A stretch of 58,308 bases of DNA from an uncultured Candidatus Nitrosopumilus sp. (GCA_905479565.1 CAJQMY010000037.1:1-58308); one strand, 5' to 3'; shown: positions 42,770 to 51,907, counted from the stretch's first letter. Notes: generated from the letters alone by a model not told the origin. Program-made: numbers and translations.

Positions 42770-43260
42770 TGAAAGGTAACATCATAAAATATGCTAGGGA
42801 CAATATTGATACTGATGTTATCATTCCTGGTACATATCTGAAAATTCATGATTATACAGAACTTGCAACACATGCAATGGAGGGATTAGATCCTGATTTT
42901 CATTCCAAAGTAAAAGAAGGCGATTTTATTTTATCTGGTAAAAATTTTGGATGTGGATCTTCTCGTGAGCATGCTCCAATAGCATTATCGCATTCTGGAA
43001 TTAAAGCGGTTCTTGCATTATCTTTTGCAAGAATTTTTTATAGAAATGCAGTAGATGGAGCATTTTTGTTACCTATTGAAATAGAACAGGATGCATATGA
43101 TGGAATTTCAGAAAACGATGAAATAGAAATCGACGTGTCTAAAAATGAGATTACAAATATCACAAAAAATCAAACATACAAAATGAAACCATTTTCAGAA
43201 ATTATTGGAAAGATAATTGCTGCTGGTGGACTCTTCAAGTACAAACCAGACCAGGATTAA
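42769..43260 (+). CDS. leuD: 3-isopropylmalate/homoaconitate-type dehydratase, small subunit (archaeal type)
   Basis: A 163-residue swivel-domain subunit partnering the preceding large subunit. Family features are [20 protein letters not shown] and the substrate loop [20 protein letters not shown], then [19 protein letters not shown]. Its ATG shares a base with the upstream stop (TAATG). The second, different large subunit starts 1 bp after its stop. Confidence 0.91.
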   Translation: MKGNIIKYARDNIDTDVIIPGTYLKIHDYTELATHAMEGLDPDFHSKVKEGDFILSGKNFGCGSSREHAPIALSHSGIKAVLALSFARIFYRNAVDGAFLLPIEIEQDAYDGISENDEIEIDVSKNEITNITKNQTYKMKPFSEIIGKIIAAGGLFKYKPDQD

Positions 43261-43261
43261 A

Positions 43262-44677
43262 ATGGGAAAAACTCTTTTTGAAAAAATCTGGGAATCTCAT
43301 ATTGTTGTTGAAAAACCCAACAACCCATCGTTAATTTACATAGATCGACATTTAGTTCACGAAGTAACTTCTCCGCAAGCTTTTGAAGGCTTGCGTATGA
43401 ATAACAGAAAAGTTAGACGTCCTGATCTTACCATTGCCACAATGGATCATAATGTTTCAACAACTGACAGATCCCTTCCAATTTTAGACCAAACATCTTC
43501 TGTTCAAATCAAAACTCTTGAAAAAAACTGTAAATATTTTGGAATTAAATTATTTGACATTGATAGTCCAAATCAAGGGATTGTTCATGTGATTGGTCCT
43601 CAGTTGGGAATTACTCTGCCTGGCTCTACAATTGTGTGTGGGGATAGTCATACATCTACACATGGGGCTTTTGGAGCATTGGCTCTAGGCATTGGAACTA
43701 GTGATGTGGAACATGTTTTAGCATCTCAAACCATGTGGCTAGAAAAACCAAAGTCTTTTGAAATCCGAGTTGAAGGGAAAAGAAAAAACCCTCATGCAGT
43801 AACTGCAAAAGATATTGTTCTGTCAATTATAAAAAATATTGGAACTGGTGGAGGAACTGGCACTGTAATTGAATATCGCGGTGAAGGAATCACGGATCTT
43901 TCAATGGAGCAACGAATGACTATTTGTAACATGTCTATTGAGGCAGGAGCTCGTGCAGGATTGATAGCACCTGATGAAAAAACCTTTGATTATCTACGAG
44001 ATAGAGAATACACTCCGAAGAACTATGAGTCTTTAGTTGATTCTTGGAAAGGCAATCTAAAAACTGACAGTGATGCGAAGTTCGAGAAAGAGTTTACTTT
44101 ACACATTGATGATATTGCTCCTCAAGTAAGTTGGGGAACGAATCCTGGCATGACGTGCAATGTTACTGATTCTATTCCTTCTCCTGATGAATTTTCTAAC
44201 GGTGATTTAAATCAAAAGAGAGGAGCTGAGAAAGCACTTGAATACATGGCTCTGGAACCTGGAACTTTAATAGAAAATATCAAAATAGACAGGGTGTTTA
44301 TTGGTTCATGCACCAATGCTAGATTGGAAGATCTGATTGAAGCATCTAAGGTAATCAAGGGACAAAAAATTTCTTCACATGTTCAAGCGATGGTGGTTCC
44401 TGGTTCTCAAATGGTAAAAAAACAAGCTGAAGAAATGGGGCTTGACAAAATTTTCATTGATGCCAATTTTGAATGGAGGGAAGCTGGTTGTAGTATGTGT
44501 CTTGGAATGAATCCTGATATTTTGTCTCCTGGAGAGCGATGTGCAAGTACATCAAATAGAAATTTTGAAGGTAGACAGGGTACGGGGGGACGAACTCATC
44601 TAGTTAGTCCAGTAATGGCCGCAGCTGCTGCAATTCACGGGCATTTTGTAGATGTGAGGGAGCTGGATTTGGATTAA
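43262..44677 (+). CDS. leuC: 3-isopropylmalate dehydratase, large subunit (bacterial type)
   Basis: A 471-residue LeuC of the longer bacterial kind. It begins [57 protein letters not shown] and the cluster ligands in [20 protein letters not shown] and [12 protein letters not shown] are all present, along with the C-terminal [20 protein letters not shown]. This is a very good match to leucine-pathway isopropylmalate isomerase. The ATG at 43262 is one base after the archaeal-type leuD stop. Confidence 0.95.
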   Translation: MGKTLFEKIWESHIVVEKPNNPSLIYIDRHLVHEVTSPQAFEGLRMNNRKVRRPDLTIATMDHNVSTTDRSLPILDQTSSVQIKTLEKNCKYFGIKLFDIDSPNQGIVHVIGPQLGITLPGSTIVCGDSHTSTHGAFGALALGIGTSDVEHVLASQTMWLEKPKSFEIRVEGKRKNPHAVTAKDIVLSIIKNIGTGGGTGTVIEYRGEGITDLSMEQRMTICNMSIEAGARAGLIAPDEKTFDYLRDREYTPKNYESLVDSWKGNLKTDSDAKFEKEFTLHIDDIAPQVSWGTNPGMTCNVTDSIPSPDEFSNGDLNQKRGAEKALEYMALEPGTLIENIKIDRVFIGSCTNARLEDLIEASKVIKGQKISSHVQAMVVPGSQMVKKQAEEMGLDKIFIDANFEWREAGCSMCLGMNPDILSPGERCASTSNRNFEGRQGTGGRTHLVSPVMAAAAAIHGHFVDVRELDLD

Positions 44678-44678
44678 G

Positions 44679-45263
44679 ATGGACTCTTTTAAAAAAATAA
44701 CTAGCATTGTGACTCCCCTTGACAAAGTGAATGTGGATACTGATCAAATTGTTCCAAAACAATTCTTAAAACTAGTTCAAAAATCTGGATTTGGAAAATT
44801 TCTATTCTTTAATTGGAGATATGATGAACAAGAAAATAAAAAATCTGATTTTGTCTTGAATAATCCAAAATATGAAAATTCACAAATTCTCGTGGCAGGA
44901 GACAATTTTGGCTGTGGATCTAGTAGGGAACATGCTGTTTGGGCCTTACTTGATTATGGATTTGTAGTAATCATTGCCCCTTCTTTTGCAGATATTTTCT
45001 TTAGTAATTGCTTCAAAAATGGAGTTTTACCAATTATCTTAGACCAAAAAATTGTGGAAAAATTGCTTCAAGAAACTGGTATGATTGAAGTAGATTTGAA
45101 AAATCAAATTATCAAAACCTCTTCAAGTAAAATGTCCTTTGAGATTGATTCGTACCAGAAAAAAATTCTTTTAGAAGGACTAGATGATATTGCGATTACT
45201 TTTGAATATGAAAATAAAATTTTAGATTTTGAAAAACAATCTAAAATCCCATCTGTTTTATAA
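44679..45263 (+). CDS. leuD: 3-isopropylmalate dehydratase, small subunit (bacterial type)
   Basis: A 194-residue Leu[41 protein letters not shown], and SFADIFFSNCFKNGVLPI. Starts 1 bp after its large subunit. The last 23 bp overlap the end of the convergent nucleotidyltransferase gene. With the archaeal-type pair just upstream this makes four consecutive aconitase-superfamily genes in one apparent operon. Confidence 0.95.
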   Translation: MDSFKKITSIVTPLDKVNVDTDQIVPKQFLKLVQKSGFGKFLFFNWRYDEQENKKSDFVLNNPKYENSQILVAGDNFGCGSSREHAVWALLDYGFVVIIAPSFADIFFSNCFKNGVLPIILDQKIVEKLLQETGMIEVDLKNQIIKTSSSKMSFEIDSYQKKILLEGLDDIAITFEYENKILDFEKQSKIPSVL

Positions 45264-45960
45264 TCTTCTTTACTATTTTCTCGTTTCTCTCTAAAACCAT
45301 TGGGGATTCTGCATCTATCCATTCTTTCTCACCTATATCAAATGCACTAATTTTCCCCTCTTTAGATAATTTCTGCAAAATATCAAATGATAGATTGATT
45401 TTATTTTGTTTTTGTTTTGATTTAATTTTTTTGATAATATCTTTCCCTAGCATGTATACTCCTAGACATTCTGATAACTGTAACTTCATTATTGGTTTTT
45501 CTTTGAATTTTTTTATAATTCCATTTTCTACTGTGGCAAATCCTGTCTCTTCTTTTCTTTTAGTTCTAGTTGCAATGCATGCTAAACTTTTCTTCTCTTT
45601 GAAAATCTCTTTCATTTTTTCAAGATCTATTGCACACAAGTTATCTACAAACCATAATACAAACTCTGATTCATTTTTGAGCTTGTTTGCAATGTGTAAT
45701 AGGTCTACCCCTGTCCCATTTTGTGAATCTTGAGCAAATGTGATGTTTTTTTGATTTCCATAATAATTTTTGATTTGTCCACCTAATCCGTTAAAATCTG
45801 ATATGACTATCACCTCATCTACAAAACTAAATGATTTTAGATATTTTACAATGTAGTCTATCATTGGTTTTCCATTGATTGGAGTCATTGCTTTTGGAAA
45901 ATACTCGGTATATGGTTTGCCTCTGGTTCCCTTGTCGCCTGCAAGAATTACAGCCTTCAC
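45241..45960 (-). CDS. Sugar nucleotidyltransferase-like protein
   Basis: A 239-residue NTP_transferase-fold enzyme. The N-terminal signature reads MKAVILAGDKGTRGKPYTEY, where the usual GxGTRL/MxP motif has become GDKGTRGKPYT, followed by FPKAMTPINGKPMIDYIVKY. The metal-binding Asp is probably in VLWFVDNLCAIDLEK, an unusual replacement of the typical GD at this place. It probably transfers a nucleotide to a sugar 1-phosphate for glycan synthesis. It lies downstream of S9 on the same strand (3 bp gap), possibly by read-through. Confidence 0.83.
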   Translation of the reverse strand: MKAVILAGDKGTRGKPYTEYFPKAMTPINGKPMIDYIVKYLKSFSFVDEVIVISDFNGLGGQIKNYYGNQKNITFAQDSQNGTGVDLLHIANKLKNESEFVLWFVDNLCAIDLEKMKEIFKEKKSLACIATRTKRKEETGFATVENGIIKKFKEKPIMKLQLSECLGVYMLGKDIIKKIKSKQKQNKINLSFDILQKLSKEGKISAFDIGEKEWIDAESPMVLERNEKIVKKIIKQMGF

Positions 45961-45963
45961 GGT

Positions 45964-46413
45964 CTAACGGTATGATTTCTGCTTTCTTCTTCTTGCACCA
46001 GGTCCGCCAAATTTCTTTGGTTCTTTTCTTCTGGCATCTCCACTGACTAGGTATTTATCAAAATCAGTGATTCGTTTTCTAAGGTCTTCTCTAGTTGATT
46101 TTGGGAATGGATGATCTTTTGGTTCTTTTTTAGATTTTGTCCATCCTGTCAATGCTCGTGAAATCCCAGTTGCGATTGCACTTGCCTGACCCATGAAACC
46201 TCCACCTCTAACTCTAACAGAAATATCGATTTTATTTCTTAAATCACCTGTAATTTCTAATGGTGCTAGAATTACTTCACGAGCAGTTTCTTGTGGAATC
46301 ATTTCTACTGGAACGTTGTTAATTCTAACTTTACCTTTTCCTTTAGTAATGTAAACATGGGCACTAGCTGTTTTTCTTGTTGCAAAATAAATTTCAGTTT
46401 TTGGAGTTGTCAT
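45964..46413 (-). CDS. rps9: Ribosomal protein S9
   Basis: About 149 residues. The start MTTPKTEIYFATRKTASAHV was chosen because its ATG (46413) overlaps the L13 stop in an ATGA; an ATG at 46437 would lie within L13. Conserved parts are VRVRGGGFMGQASAIATGIS and RALTGW, and the universally conserved basic end RRKQKSYR that reaches the P-site tRNA. Confidence 0.95.
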   Translation of the reverse strand: MTTPKTEIYFATRKTASAHVYITKGKGKVRINNVPVEMIPQETAREVILAPLEITGDLRNKIDISVRVRGGGFMGQASAIATGISRALTGWTKSKKEPKDHPFPKSTREDLRKRITDFDKYLVSGDARRKEPKKFGGPGARRRKQKSYR

Positions 46414-46919
46414 TCCGTCCACCCTATTATTCTGCATAATTCCCCAAGTGCAGTATAGTTTGATGAGGTTTTTCTAATTAATGCTTTTTCAAATTGAATT
46501 TTTTCTAGTGATTTAATTTCTTTAGGAGAACCAATGTATGTTCTAAGTCTTTGATGTGCTGCTTTGCCTGACGGTTTTCTATCATATGGTAGCATTTGAC
46601 GAATCATTTTCGCCATTAAAGTATCTGGTCTTCTATAGTGTACAGGACCGTGTTTGTAATTGATGATACTGTTAATTTCTAAAAATTCTCTTTGTTCTTT
46701 AATTTGATTACTTCTTGTTCCACTCATCATGATTTTTTCACAATTTACAACTGAAACTCTATTGCCCTGCATTAGTAATTTTGCAACATTTGATGATAGT
46801 CTTCCGGCAATATGGTTAGTTGCATCTACAACAATCGGTCTGTCTGTTCTAACGATCATTTCTTGTTTAGATGTATTTGAATTTCTTCCAGCCGGTCTGT
46901 TGATTCTTCCATTAGCCAA
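46410..46919 (-). CDS. rpl13: Ribosomal protein L13
   Basis: A 169-residue L13. The core begins PIVVDATNHIAGRLSSNVAK; HGPVHYRRPDTLMAKMIRQM and LPYDRKPSGKAAHQRLRTYI are diagnostic. A 20-residue basic N-terminal extension (MANGRINRPAGRNSNTSKQE) is longer than in most archaea; starting at the internal ATG (MIVRTDRP) is an alternative. The chosen ATG overlaps the L18e stop by 8 bp. Confidence 0.94.
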   Translation of the reverse strand: MANGRINRPAGRNSNTSKQEMIVRTDRPIVVDATNHIAGRLSSNVAKLLMQGNRVSVVNCEKIMMSGTRSNQIKEQREFLEINSIINYKHGPVHYRRPDTLMAKMIRQMLPYDRKPSGKAAHQRLRTYIGSPKEIKSLEKIQFEKALIRKTSSNYTALGELCRIIGWTE

Positions 46920-47259
46920 GTAGTACTACTCCTTTTCCAGTTGGGTTTTGTTCAATTAAATCTGAATAAGTGATTAGTTTTCCACCTTTTTTAATAATTT
47001 TGGTTGCTGCAGAATTTGAAATTGAAAATGAGAATAATGTAATTTTGTGCGAAATGTTCCCTGTTCCAAGAACCTTGCCTGGGAATACTACAATATCGTT
47101 TTCTTTGGTTAATTGATCGATTCTATGCAAATTGAGATCTCTTCTTGCAATAGATGGTTTTAATGCATATTCTGCTAATTTTTCCCAAATTACTGCATCG
47201 TTTTTTGTAGATGCTTTCTTTAGATCTTTTGCCATATGTATTACTACTTGACTAGTCAT
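46912..47259 (-). CDS. rpl18e: Ribosomal protein L18e
   Basis: A 115-residue archaeal/eukaryal protein homologous to bacterial L15 in fold. Conserved parts are RRDLNLHRIDQLTKENDIVV, FPGKVLGTGNISHKITLFSF and GGKLITYSDLIEQNPTGKGV. An internal ATG (MAKDLKKAS, residue 9) could be the true start. Standard archaeal order Rpo3-L18e-L13-S9. Confidence 0.94.
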   Translation of the reverse strand: MTSQVVIHMAKDLKKASTKNDAVIWEKLAEYALKPSIARRDLNLHRIDQLTKENDIVVFPGKVLGTGNISHKITLFSFSISNSAATKIIKKGGKLITYSDLIEQNPTGKGVVLLG

Positions 47260-47303
47260 GTGAATAATGCGGTTTGAAACCCAAATATAATGTCTATGTT
47301 TAA

Positions 47304-47942
47304 TTACGCTTCAACTTGGTCAATCATTTCTTTAAATTGACCTATTCTATTGCTGACCTCATCAACTCCAGAAACAATAATTTGCTCTGGTTTTAGGGCT
47401 CCTGTTGATTCAACGGTTAGTACTTTGATATCTTCTTTGTCAGTGTCTGTAAGTGTAGATATATTTGCAGAATTCCATTTTGCGTGTTCAGTTCCACGTC
47501 CTAGTTTAGCATAGCATTCAATTTTGATTCTTTGACCTGGTGCTAGTTGAACAATTGGAATTTTGTCTGAAACTGGTTTAATTGAATCATCTTCTGAAGA
47601 TAATTCATTAGTGAGAACAGATCTTGTAACATCTGAGTCTCCTGAATCTAAAACTAACATTACTTTACAATTTGAACATCCTGTCTCACTTTGACATTCA
47701 CATTTTGATGGTTCATTGAATCTAGTCAAATCTGTAGTGATTGGAATAAGTCCTAATCTGTGGGCTAAACCCTCATCTGGTAATACCGAAGAATTTTCGA
47801 TGATATCTACTGTATCGATTGCAAACACTGGAACTCCGTTTAGGCATACACGTCTAAGTGCATTTGCATACTGTAATGGAATGCCTTTGAGCTTTACAGA
47901 TATTTTCTGATCATCTTTACTAATAATATCTAATGAGGACAA
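47304..47942 (-). CDS. rpo3: RNA polymerase subunit Rpo3 (RpoD), with cysteine cluster
   Basis: A 212-residue alpha-like subunit that dimerises with Rpo11 to start RNA polymerase assembly. The N-terminal dimerisation part reads LKGIPLQYANALRRVCLNGV; the insert domain carries four cysteines (CECQSETGCSNC, about residues 79-90), like the Fe-S-binding motif known in some archaeal subunits. It is the first gene of the Rpo3-L18e-L13-S9 run; the S13-S4-S11 genes that usually precede are not in this window. Confidence 0.95.
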   Translation of the reverse strand: MSSLDIISKDDQKISVKLKGIPLQYANALRRVCLNGVPVFAIDTVDIIENSSVLPDEGLAHRLGLIPITTDLTRFNEPSKCECQSETGCSNCKVMLVLDSGDSDVTRSVLTNELSSEDDSIKPVSDKIPIVQLAPGQRIKIECYAKLGRGTEHAKWNSANISTLTDTDKEDIKVLTVESTGALKPEQIIVSGVDEVSNRIGQFKEMIDQVEA

Positions 47943-48065
47943 TGAGCAAAATCTTCAAAATCCACATAAAAATCTAGCTGGTTTTAGGCATAATAGAAAC
48001 ACTGTTTTTTGGTTTTGTTTAATTTCTTTAGATGTGCTTAAGTTCATAATTTATGTATTTAATTT

Positions 48066-48425
48066 GTGGATTTTGACAAGTTGTTTTCTGATATTCTGAA
48101 CATTGATTTTGGTATTCGTTATGTTGCAATTCAAGACACTACTGGCAAAATAATTACTGGATGTTTTCGAGAAAATGTCACTCCAATTCTAAATGATGAG
48201 GATATTCAAATGATGCATCATTATGCATCTCAGAGATGGTAAACCCGAAAAAATATTGAGCATAAACTTGATTCTGCAAAATATGCTTTGGCTGAATATG
48301 ATGAAATCAAAAGGATTTCATTCACAATTGATGAAAAACACTTGTTAATGGTTACATCTGAGTTAATCTTAGATCATACAAATGTTGTTGCCCAAGTTCT
48401 TGAATTAATTAATCATTCAAAATAA
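48066..48425 (+). pseudogene. Small thaumarchaeal-type protein gene with an internal TAA
   Basis: From GTG 48066 the frame reads MDFDKLFSDILNIDFGIRYV, AIQDTTGKIITGCFRENVTP, then MMHHYASQRW and TAA at 48240-48242. It continues TRKNIEHKLDSAKYALAEYD, EIKRISFTIDEKHLLMVTSE and ends in LELINHSK with TAA at 48423-48425. The intact product would be about 118 residues with a mixed beta/alpha, roadblock-like look (IRYVAIQDTTGKII). One nonsense change separates two otherwise well-kept halves. It precedes the SBDS operon on the same strand by 82 bp but is probably a separate unit. Confidence 0.72.
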
Positions 48426-48507
48426 TAGTCGAAACCATGAAAATAACAATTGATGTCCTTACCATGTTAGTACAGATAAATAGCAAATCCTCATATCTAC
48501 TTTAGAA

Positions 48508-49194
48508 ATGGTCGATGTAACATTAGTAAGATATTCCTTTGAAGGAGAAAAGTTTGAGATTATGGTGAAACCTGATCCTGCACTTGATTACAAAATGGGG
48601 AAGAAAAAAGACATTTCTGCTGTTTTGATATCTGATGAAATTTACATTGATTCTGGAAAAGGCACAAGACCTTCTGCTGAGAAATTACTAAAAGCATTCA
48701 AAACTGAAGACCCAACTGAAATTGCCCAAATAATTCTTGAGAAAGGTGATCTAAATCTTACTACTGATCAAAGACGAAAAATGATAGAAGACAAGAAAAA
48801 ACAGATTGTCACGTATATTGCTAAAACATACGTGGATCCTAAATCCCATTTGCCACATCCTCCATTGAGAATTGAACAGGCTATGAAAGATGGAAGAGTT
48901 TCAGTTGATCCTCAAAAAAGCGTTGATGAACAGATAAAAGATATTGTAGAACAACTACGTTCCATAATTGCGCTAAAATCAGAAAGCCTGAAATTAGAAA
49001 TTATAATTCCGGCACAGTTTGCATCTCAATCATATGCTGTGCTAAAATCTGTGGGTTCTTTACAATCTGAAGAATGGCAAAATAATGGTTCGTTAAAAGC
49101 AATACTTGAAATACCCGCTGCAGCAAGACCAAATGTGATAGATAGATTAGGTTCTATAACCAAGGGTTCTGCTTCAGTAGAGGTAGTTCAATGA
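48508..49194 (+). CDS. sdo1: Ribosome maturation protein SBDS (Sdo1)
   Basis: A 228-residue protein with the three SBDS domains: N-terminal FYSH domain (VTLVRYSFEGEKFEIMVKPD), the helical middle (TTDQRRKMIEDKKKQIVTYI) and the C-terminal ferredoxin-like domain. In eukaryotes it removes eIF6 (aIF6) from the 60S subunit with EFL1. It heads the exosome operon, overlapping rrp4 by 4 bp; the link SBDS-exosome is a conserved archaeal arrangement. Confidence 0.94.
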   Translation: MVDVTLVRYSFEGEKFEIMVKPDPALDYKMGKKKDISAVLISDEIYIDSGKGTRPSAEKLLKAFKTEDPTEIAQIILEKGDLNLTTDQRRKMIEDKKKQIVTYIAKTYVDPKSHLPHPPLRIEQAMKDGRVSVDPQKSVDEQIKDIVEQLRSIIALKSESLKLEIIIPAQFASQSYAVLKSVGSLQSEEWQNNGSLKAILEIPAAARPNVIDRLGSITKGSASVEVVQ

Positions 49195-49877
49195 TGGATA
49201 ATAAAAGAAAATATGTTATTCCAGGCGATGTTGTAACTACTGGTCCGTTTAGACCTGAACAAAACGTAATCCTTGAAGGTGAAAAGATTATTTCTACAAC
49301 TATAGGTATTTCTGAAATTTATGAGGATTCTGTTAGAGTAATCACATTAACTGGAAAATATATCCCAAAAATCGATGATCTTGTTATTGGCAAAGTAAAT
49401 TCACACACTTCCTTATCATGGGAGTTAGATATCAATTCATGTTATGTTGGATTTTTGCCTGCACAAGATGTTTTTGGACGAGATTTTTCTGCTCATTCTG
49501 ATGAACTTGCAACTAAACTAAAAACAGGAGATCTAGTGGCAGCAAGAATTGCTAATTTTGATAGAACAAGAGATCCACTGGTAACAATTTCTGATAGAGA
49601 TTTGGGTAAAATTGATTCTGGTGACTTGGTTAAAATTTCACCGAGCAAGGTTCCACGCTTAATTGGAAAGAGAGGTAGTATGATTCAGATGATTGAAATG
49701 GCTACAAATGCTGCAGTTACAATTGGTCAGAATGGTTGGGTTGTAGTTTCTTGTGAGACTACAGAGGGATTATTAAAGGCTAAAAAAGCAATAGAAATGG
49801 TCGATCAGAAAGCACATGTTGTTAATTTGACTGACCAAATTAAAGAAATGTTAGAAATAAAGGATGATGAAACTTAA
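49191..49877 (+). CDS. rrp4: Exosome RNA-binding subunit Rrp4
   Basis: A 228-residue cap protein of the archaeal exosome. N-terminal strand-rich domain (KYVIPGDVVTTGPFRPEQNV), S1 domain (GDLVAARIANFDRTRDPLVT region) and KH domain (VPRLIGKRGSMIQMIEMATN). It threads RNA into the Rrp41/Rrp42 ring. Its two candidate ATGs (49191 and 49194) overlap the SBDS stop. Shares base 49877 with the next gene. Confidence 0.94.
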   Translation: MMDNKRKYVIPGDVVTTGPFRPEQNVILEGEKIISTTIGISEIYEDSVRVITLTGKYIPKIDDLVIGKVNSHTSLSWELDINSCYVGFLPAQDVFGRDFSAHSDELATKLKTGDLVAARIANFDRTRDPLVTISDRDLGKIDSGDLVKISPSKVPRLIGKRGSMIQMIEMATNAAVTIGQNGWVVVSCETTEGLLKAKKAIEMVDQKAHVVNLTDQIKEMLEIKDDET

Positions 49878-50611
49878 TGGGCGGACGAGACGCAACAATG
49901 GTCTTATTGGATGAAAATGGTGTTCGTTGTGATGGTCGTAAAATAGACGAGACACGAAGAATTATGATTAGAGCTGGTGGACTAAAAAATGCCGATGGTT
50001 CTGCTTATATTGAATTTGGTGACAATAAAATTTTGGTCGGAGTTTTTGGTCCAAGAGATGTACATCCAAAACATATGTCAAATACTGATACTGGAATTTT
50101 AAGAGTTAGATATCATATGGAGCCATTTTCTGTCGGTGAGAGAAAAAATCCTGCACCTTCAAGAAGAGAAATTGAAATATCCAAAGTAATCAAAGAAGCA
50201 CTAGAACCAGCAGTAATGCTGGAAAAATTCCCTCGAACTGCAGTTGATGTGTTTATTGAGGTATTGCAAGCTGATGGTGGAACTCGTTGTGCTGCACTTA
50301 CTGCCGCATCTGTTGCATTAGCTGATGCCGGAATTCCGATGCGAGACATGGTTGCGGCAGTTGCATCAGGAAAAGTTGCAGATACTATAATTCTTGATGT
50401 TAACAATGAAGAAGATCAAGCAGGTCAAGCAGATATGCCAATTGGTTACATGCCAAGTCTTAATAAAATCACATTATTACAATTAGATGGAGTTTTGACT
50501 CCTGATGAGTACAAAAAATGTGTTGATGTTGGAGTAAAGGGTTGTAAAATTGTTTATGAACTACAAAAGAAGGCACTTAAAGACAAGTACTTTGGAAATG
50601 GAGGGGACTAA
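49877..50611 (+). CDS. rrp41: Exosome catalytic subunit Rrp41
   Basis: A 244-residue RNase PH-fold protein, the phosphorolytic 3'-5' exonuclease of the exosome. Phosphate- and RNA-binding residues are in RMIMIRAGGL-type N-terminus (TRRIMIRAGGLKNADGSAYI) and VEVLQADGGTRCAALTAASV-like segment (QADGGTRCAALTAASVALAD, with the conserved GGTR). It is followed 2 bp later by its partner Rrp42. Confidence 0.95.
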   Translation: MGGRDATMVLLDENGVRCDGRKIDETRRIMIRAGGLKNADGSAYIEFGDNKILVGVFGPRDVHPKHMSNTDTGILRVRYHMEPFSVGERKNPAPSRREIEISKVIKEALEPAVMLEKFPRTAVDVFIEVLQADGGTRCAALTAASVALADAGIPMRDMVAAVASGKVADTIILDVNNEEDQAGQADMPIGYMPSLNKITLLQLDGVLTPDEYKKCVDVGVKGCKIVYELQKKALKDKYFGNGGD

Positions 50612-50613
50612 AA

Positions 50614-51432
50614 TTGACATCTGTTTCTGTTATTGATGAATTGAAGAAATCACAAATTTTTGAACTATTAGAACAAGGAAAACGTGTTGATGGACGTGCA
50701 CTTGATGAACCACGTGAAATTAAAATTGAAATTAATGCAATCCCAAAAGCAAATGGCTCAGCAAGAGTCTATCTTGGTGATACTGAAGTAATTTGCGGAG
50801 TAAAAATTCAACCTGATAGGCCTTTTCCAGATACTGGTGATCGTGGCCTTTTCATTTGTACCGCTGAACTCTTACCGTTATCTCATCCAACAGTAGAAAC
50901 TGGACCTCCACAACCATATGTAATTGAATTAGCAAGAGTTGTTGATAGAGGAATTAGAGAAAGTCATATGATTGACGTTTCTCAATTAGTTATTGAAAAA
51001 GACAAATCTGTAATTGGTGTATTTGCTGATAATGTTGTTGTTGATTTTGATGGAAATCTCTTTGATGCGTGCTCTTATGCTGCAACAGCTGCTTTACTTA
51101 CATCAAAAACCCCTAAATGGGATTGGGTTGATGACAAACCAACACTTGTTGAAGGTGAAGAAACTGCTTTGCCAATATCCACAATTCCCGTATCTGTAAC
51201 TATGGGAAAAATTGGCAATCATATCATAGTTGATCCAAATGGAGATGAATGGGCTAGTATGGATGCTCGTATTACAATTACTAGTGATTCTGATGGAAAT
51301 ATTTGTGCATTACAAAAAGGTGGCATCGATGGATTCACACAAGATGAAATTAATCAATGCGGTGAAATTTCTGTACGTGTAGGCTCAAAAATAAGAGAAA
51401 TAATAAAAGAAGCTCAAAAGGGTAGTCAATAA
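50614..51432 (+). CDS. rrp42: Exosome non-catalytic subunit Rrp42
   Basis: A 272-residue RNase PH-fold partner that completes the Rrp41 active site. Features are GKRVDGRALDEPREIKIEIN, GSARVYLGDTEVICGVKIQP and the conserved PDRPFPDTGDRG loop. It lacks the GGTR phosphate motif seen in Rrp41, as expected for the inactive subunit. TTG start at 50614. L37Ae follows after 1 bp. Confidence 0.94.
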   Translation: MTSVSVIDELKKSQIFELLEQGKRVDGRALDEPREIKIEINAIPKANGSARVYLGDTEVICGVKIQPDRPFPDTGDRGLFICTAELLPLSHPTVETGPPQPYVIELARVVDRGIRESHMIDVSQLVIEKDKSVIGVFADNVVVDFDGNLFDACSYAATAALLTSKTPKWDWVDDKPTLVEGEETALPISTIPVSVTMGKIGNHIIVDPNGDEWASMDARITITSDSDGNICALQKGGIDGFTQDEINQCGEISVRVGSKIREIIKEAQKGSQ

Positions 51433-51433
51433 A

Positions 51434-51655
51434 ATGGTCAAGCATTCTAAAGCAAAAAAAGCACTCAAAGGATTAGGTGCTCGTTACGGAATCAAACTTC
51501 GAAAACAATATTCTAAAGTACATTATACTTTAAAAGAAAAAAGAACTTGTCCTGAATGTGGCTCACAAAATTTTGGACGTGATGCAGTTGGAATTTGGTC
51601 TTGTAAAAAATGCAGCTACAAAGTAGCCGGAACTGCATATGACATTAAACTTTAG
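51434..51655 (+). CDS. rpl37ae: Ribosomal protein L37Ae (eL43)
   Basis: A 73-residue zinc-ribbon protein of the large subunit. Basic N-terminus (KALKGLGARYGIKLRKQYSK) and CPECG...CKKC zinc site (residues about 38-60). Linked to exosome genes in many archaea. Its end overlaps the Pcc1-like gene by 17 bp. Confidence 0.95.
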   Translation: MVKHSKAKKALKGLGARYGIKLRKQYSKVHYTLKEKRTCPECGSQNFGRDAVGIWSCKKCSYKVAGTAYDIKL

Positions 51656-51884
51656 TGCAAAAATTATTGTTGATGCAAAAGATGAGACAAAAGCGATTTT
51701 TGATTCTATAAATATAGATAATGAATTTTATCCTGAAAACCCTGTAAAAACACAAATAACTTTTGATGAAAAAATTACCATTGTTGCTGGAACTGAACAA
51801 TTAGCTCATCTTAGAGCAAACTTGAATTCCACACTTCGATTAATTCAGGCAAGTTATGATTCCATAGAATCGGTAAAGATATAA
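51639..51884 (+). CDS. pcc1: KEOPS subunit Pcc1-like protein
   Basis: An 81-residue protein of the Pcc1/CTAG family: strand-rich N-terminus (LNFSAKIIVDAKDETKAIFD), ITFDEKITIVAGTEQLAHLR and the helix ANLNSTLRLIQASYDSIESV. Pcc1 dimerises at the edge of the KEOPS complex, which makes t6A in tRNA. Overlap of 17 bp with L37Ae supports co-translation. Confidence 0.85.
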   Translation: MTLNFSAKIIVDAKDETKAIFDSINIDNEFYPENPVKTQITFDEKITIVAGTEQLAHLRANLNSTLRLIQASYDSIESVKI

Positions 51885-51907
51885 TGAAACAAATTTTTTG
51901 GTAAATT

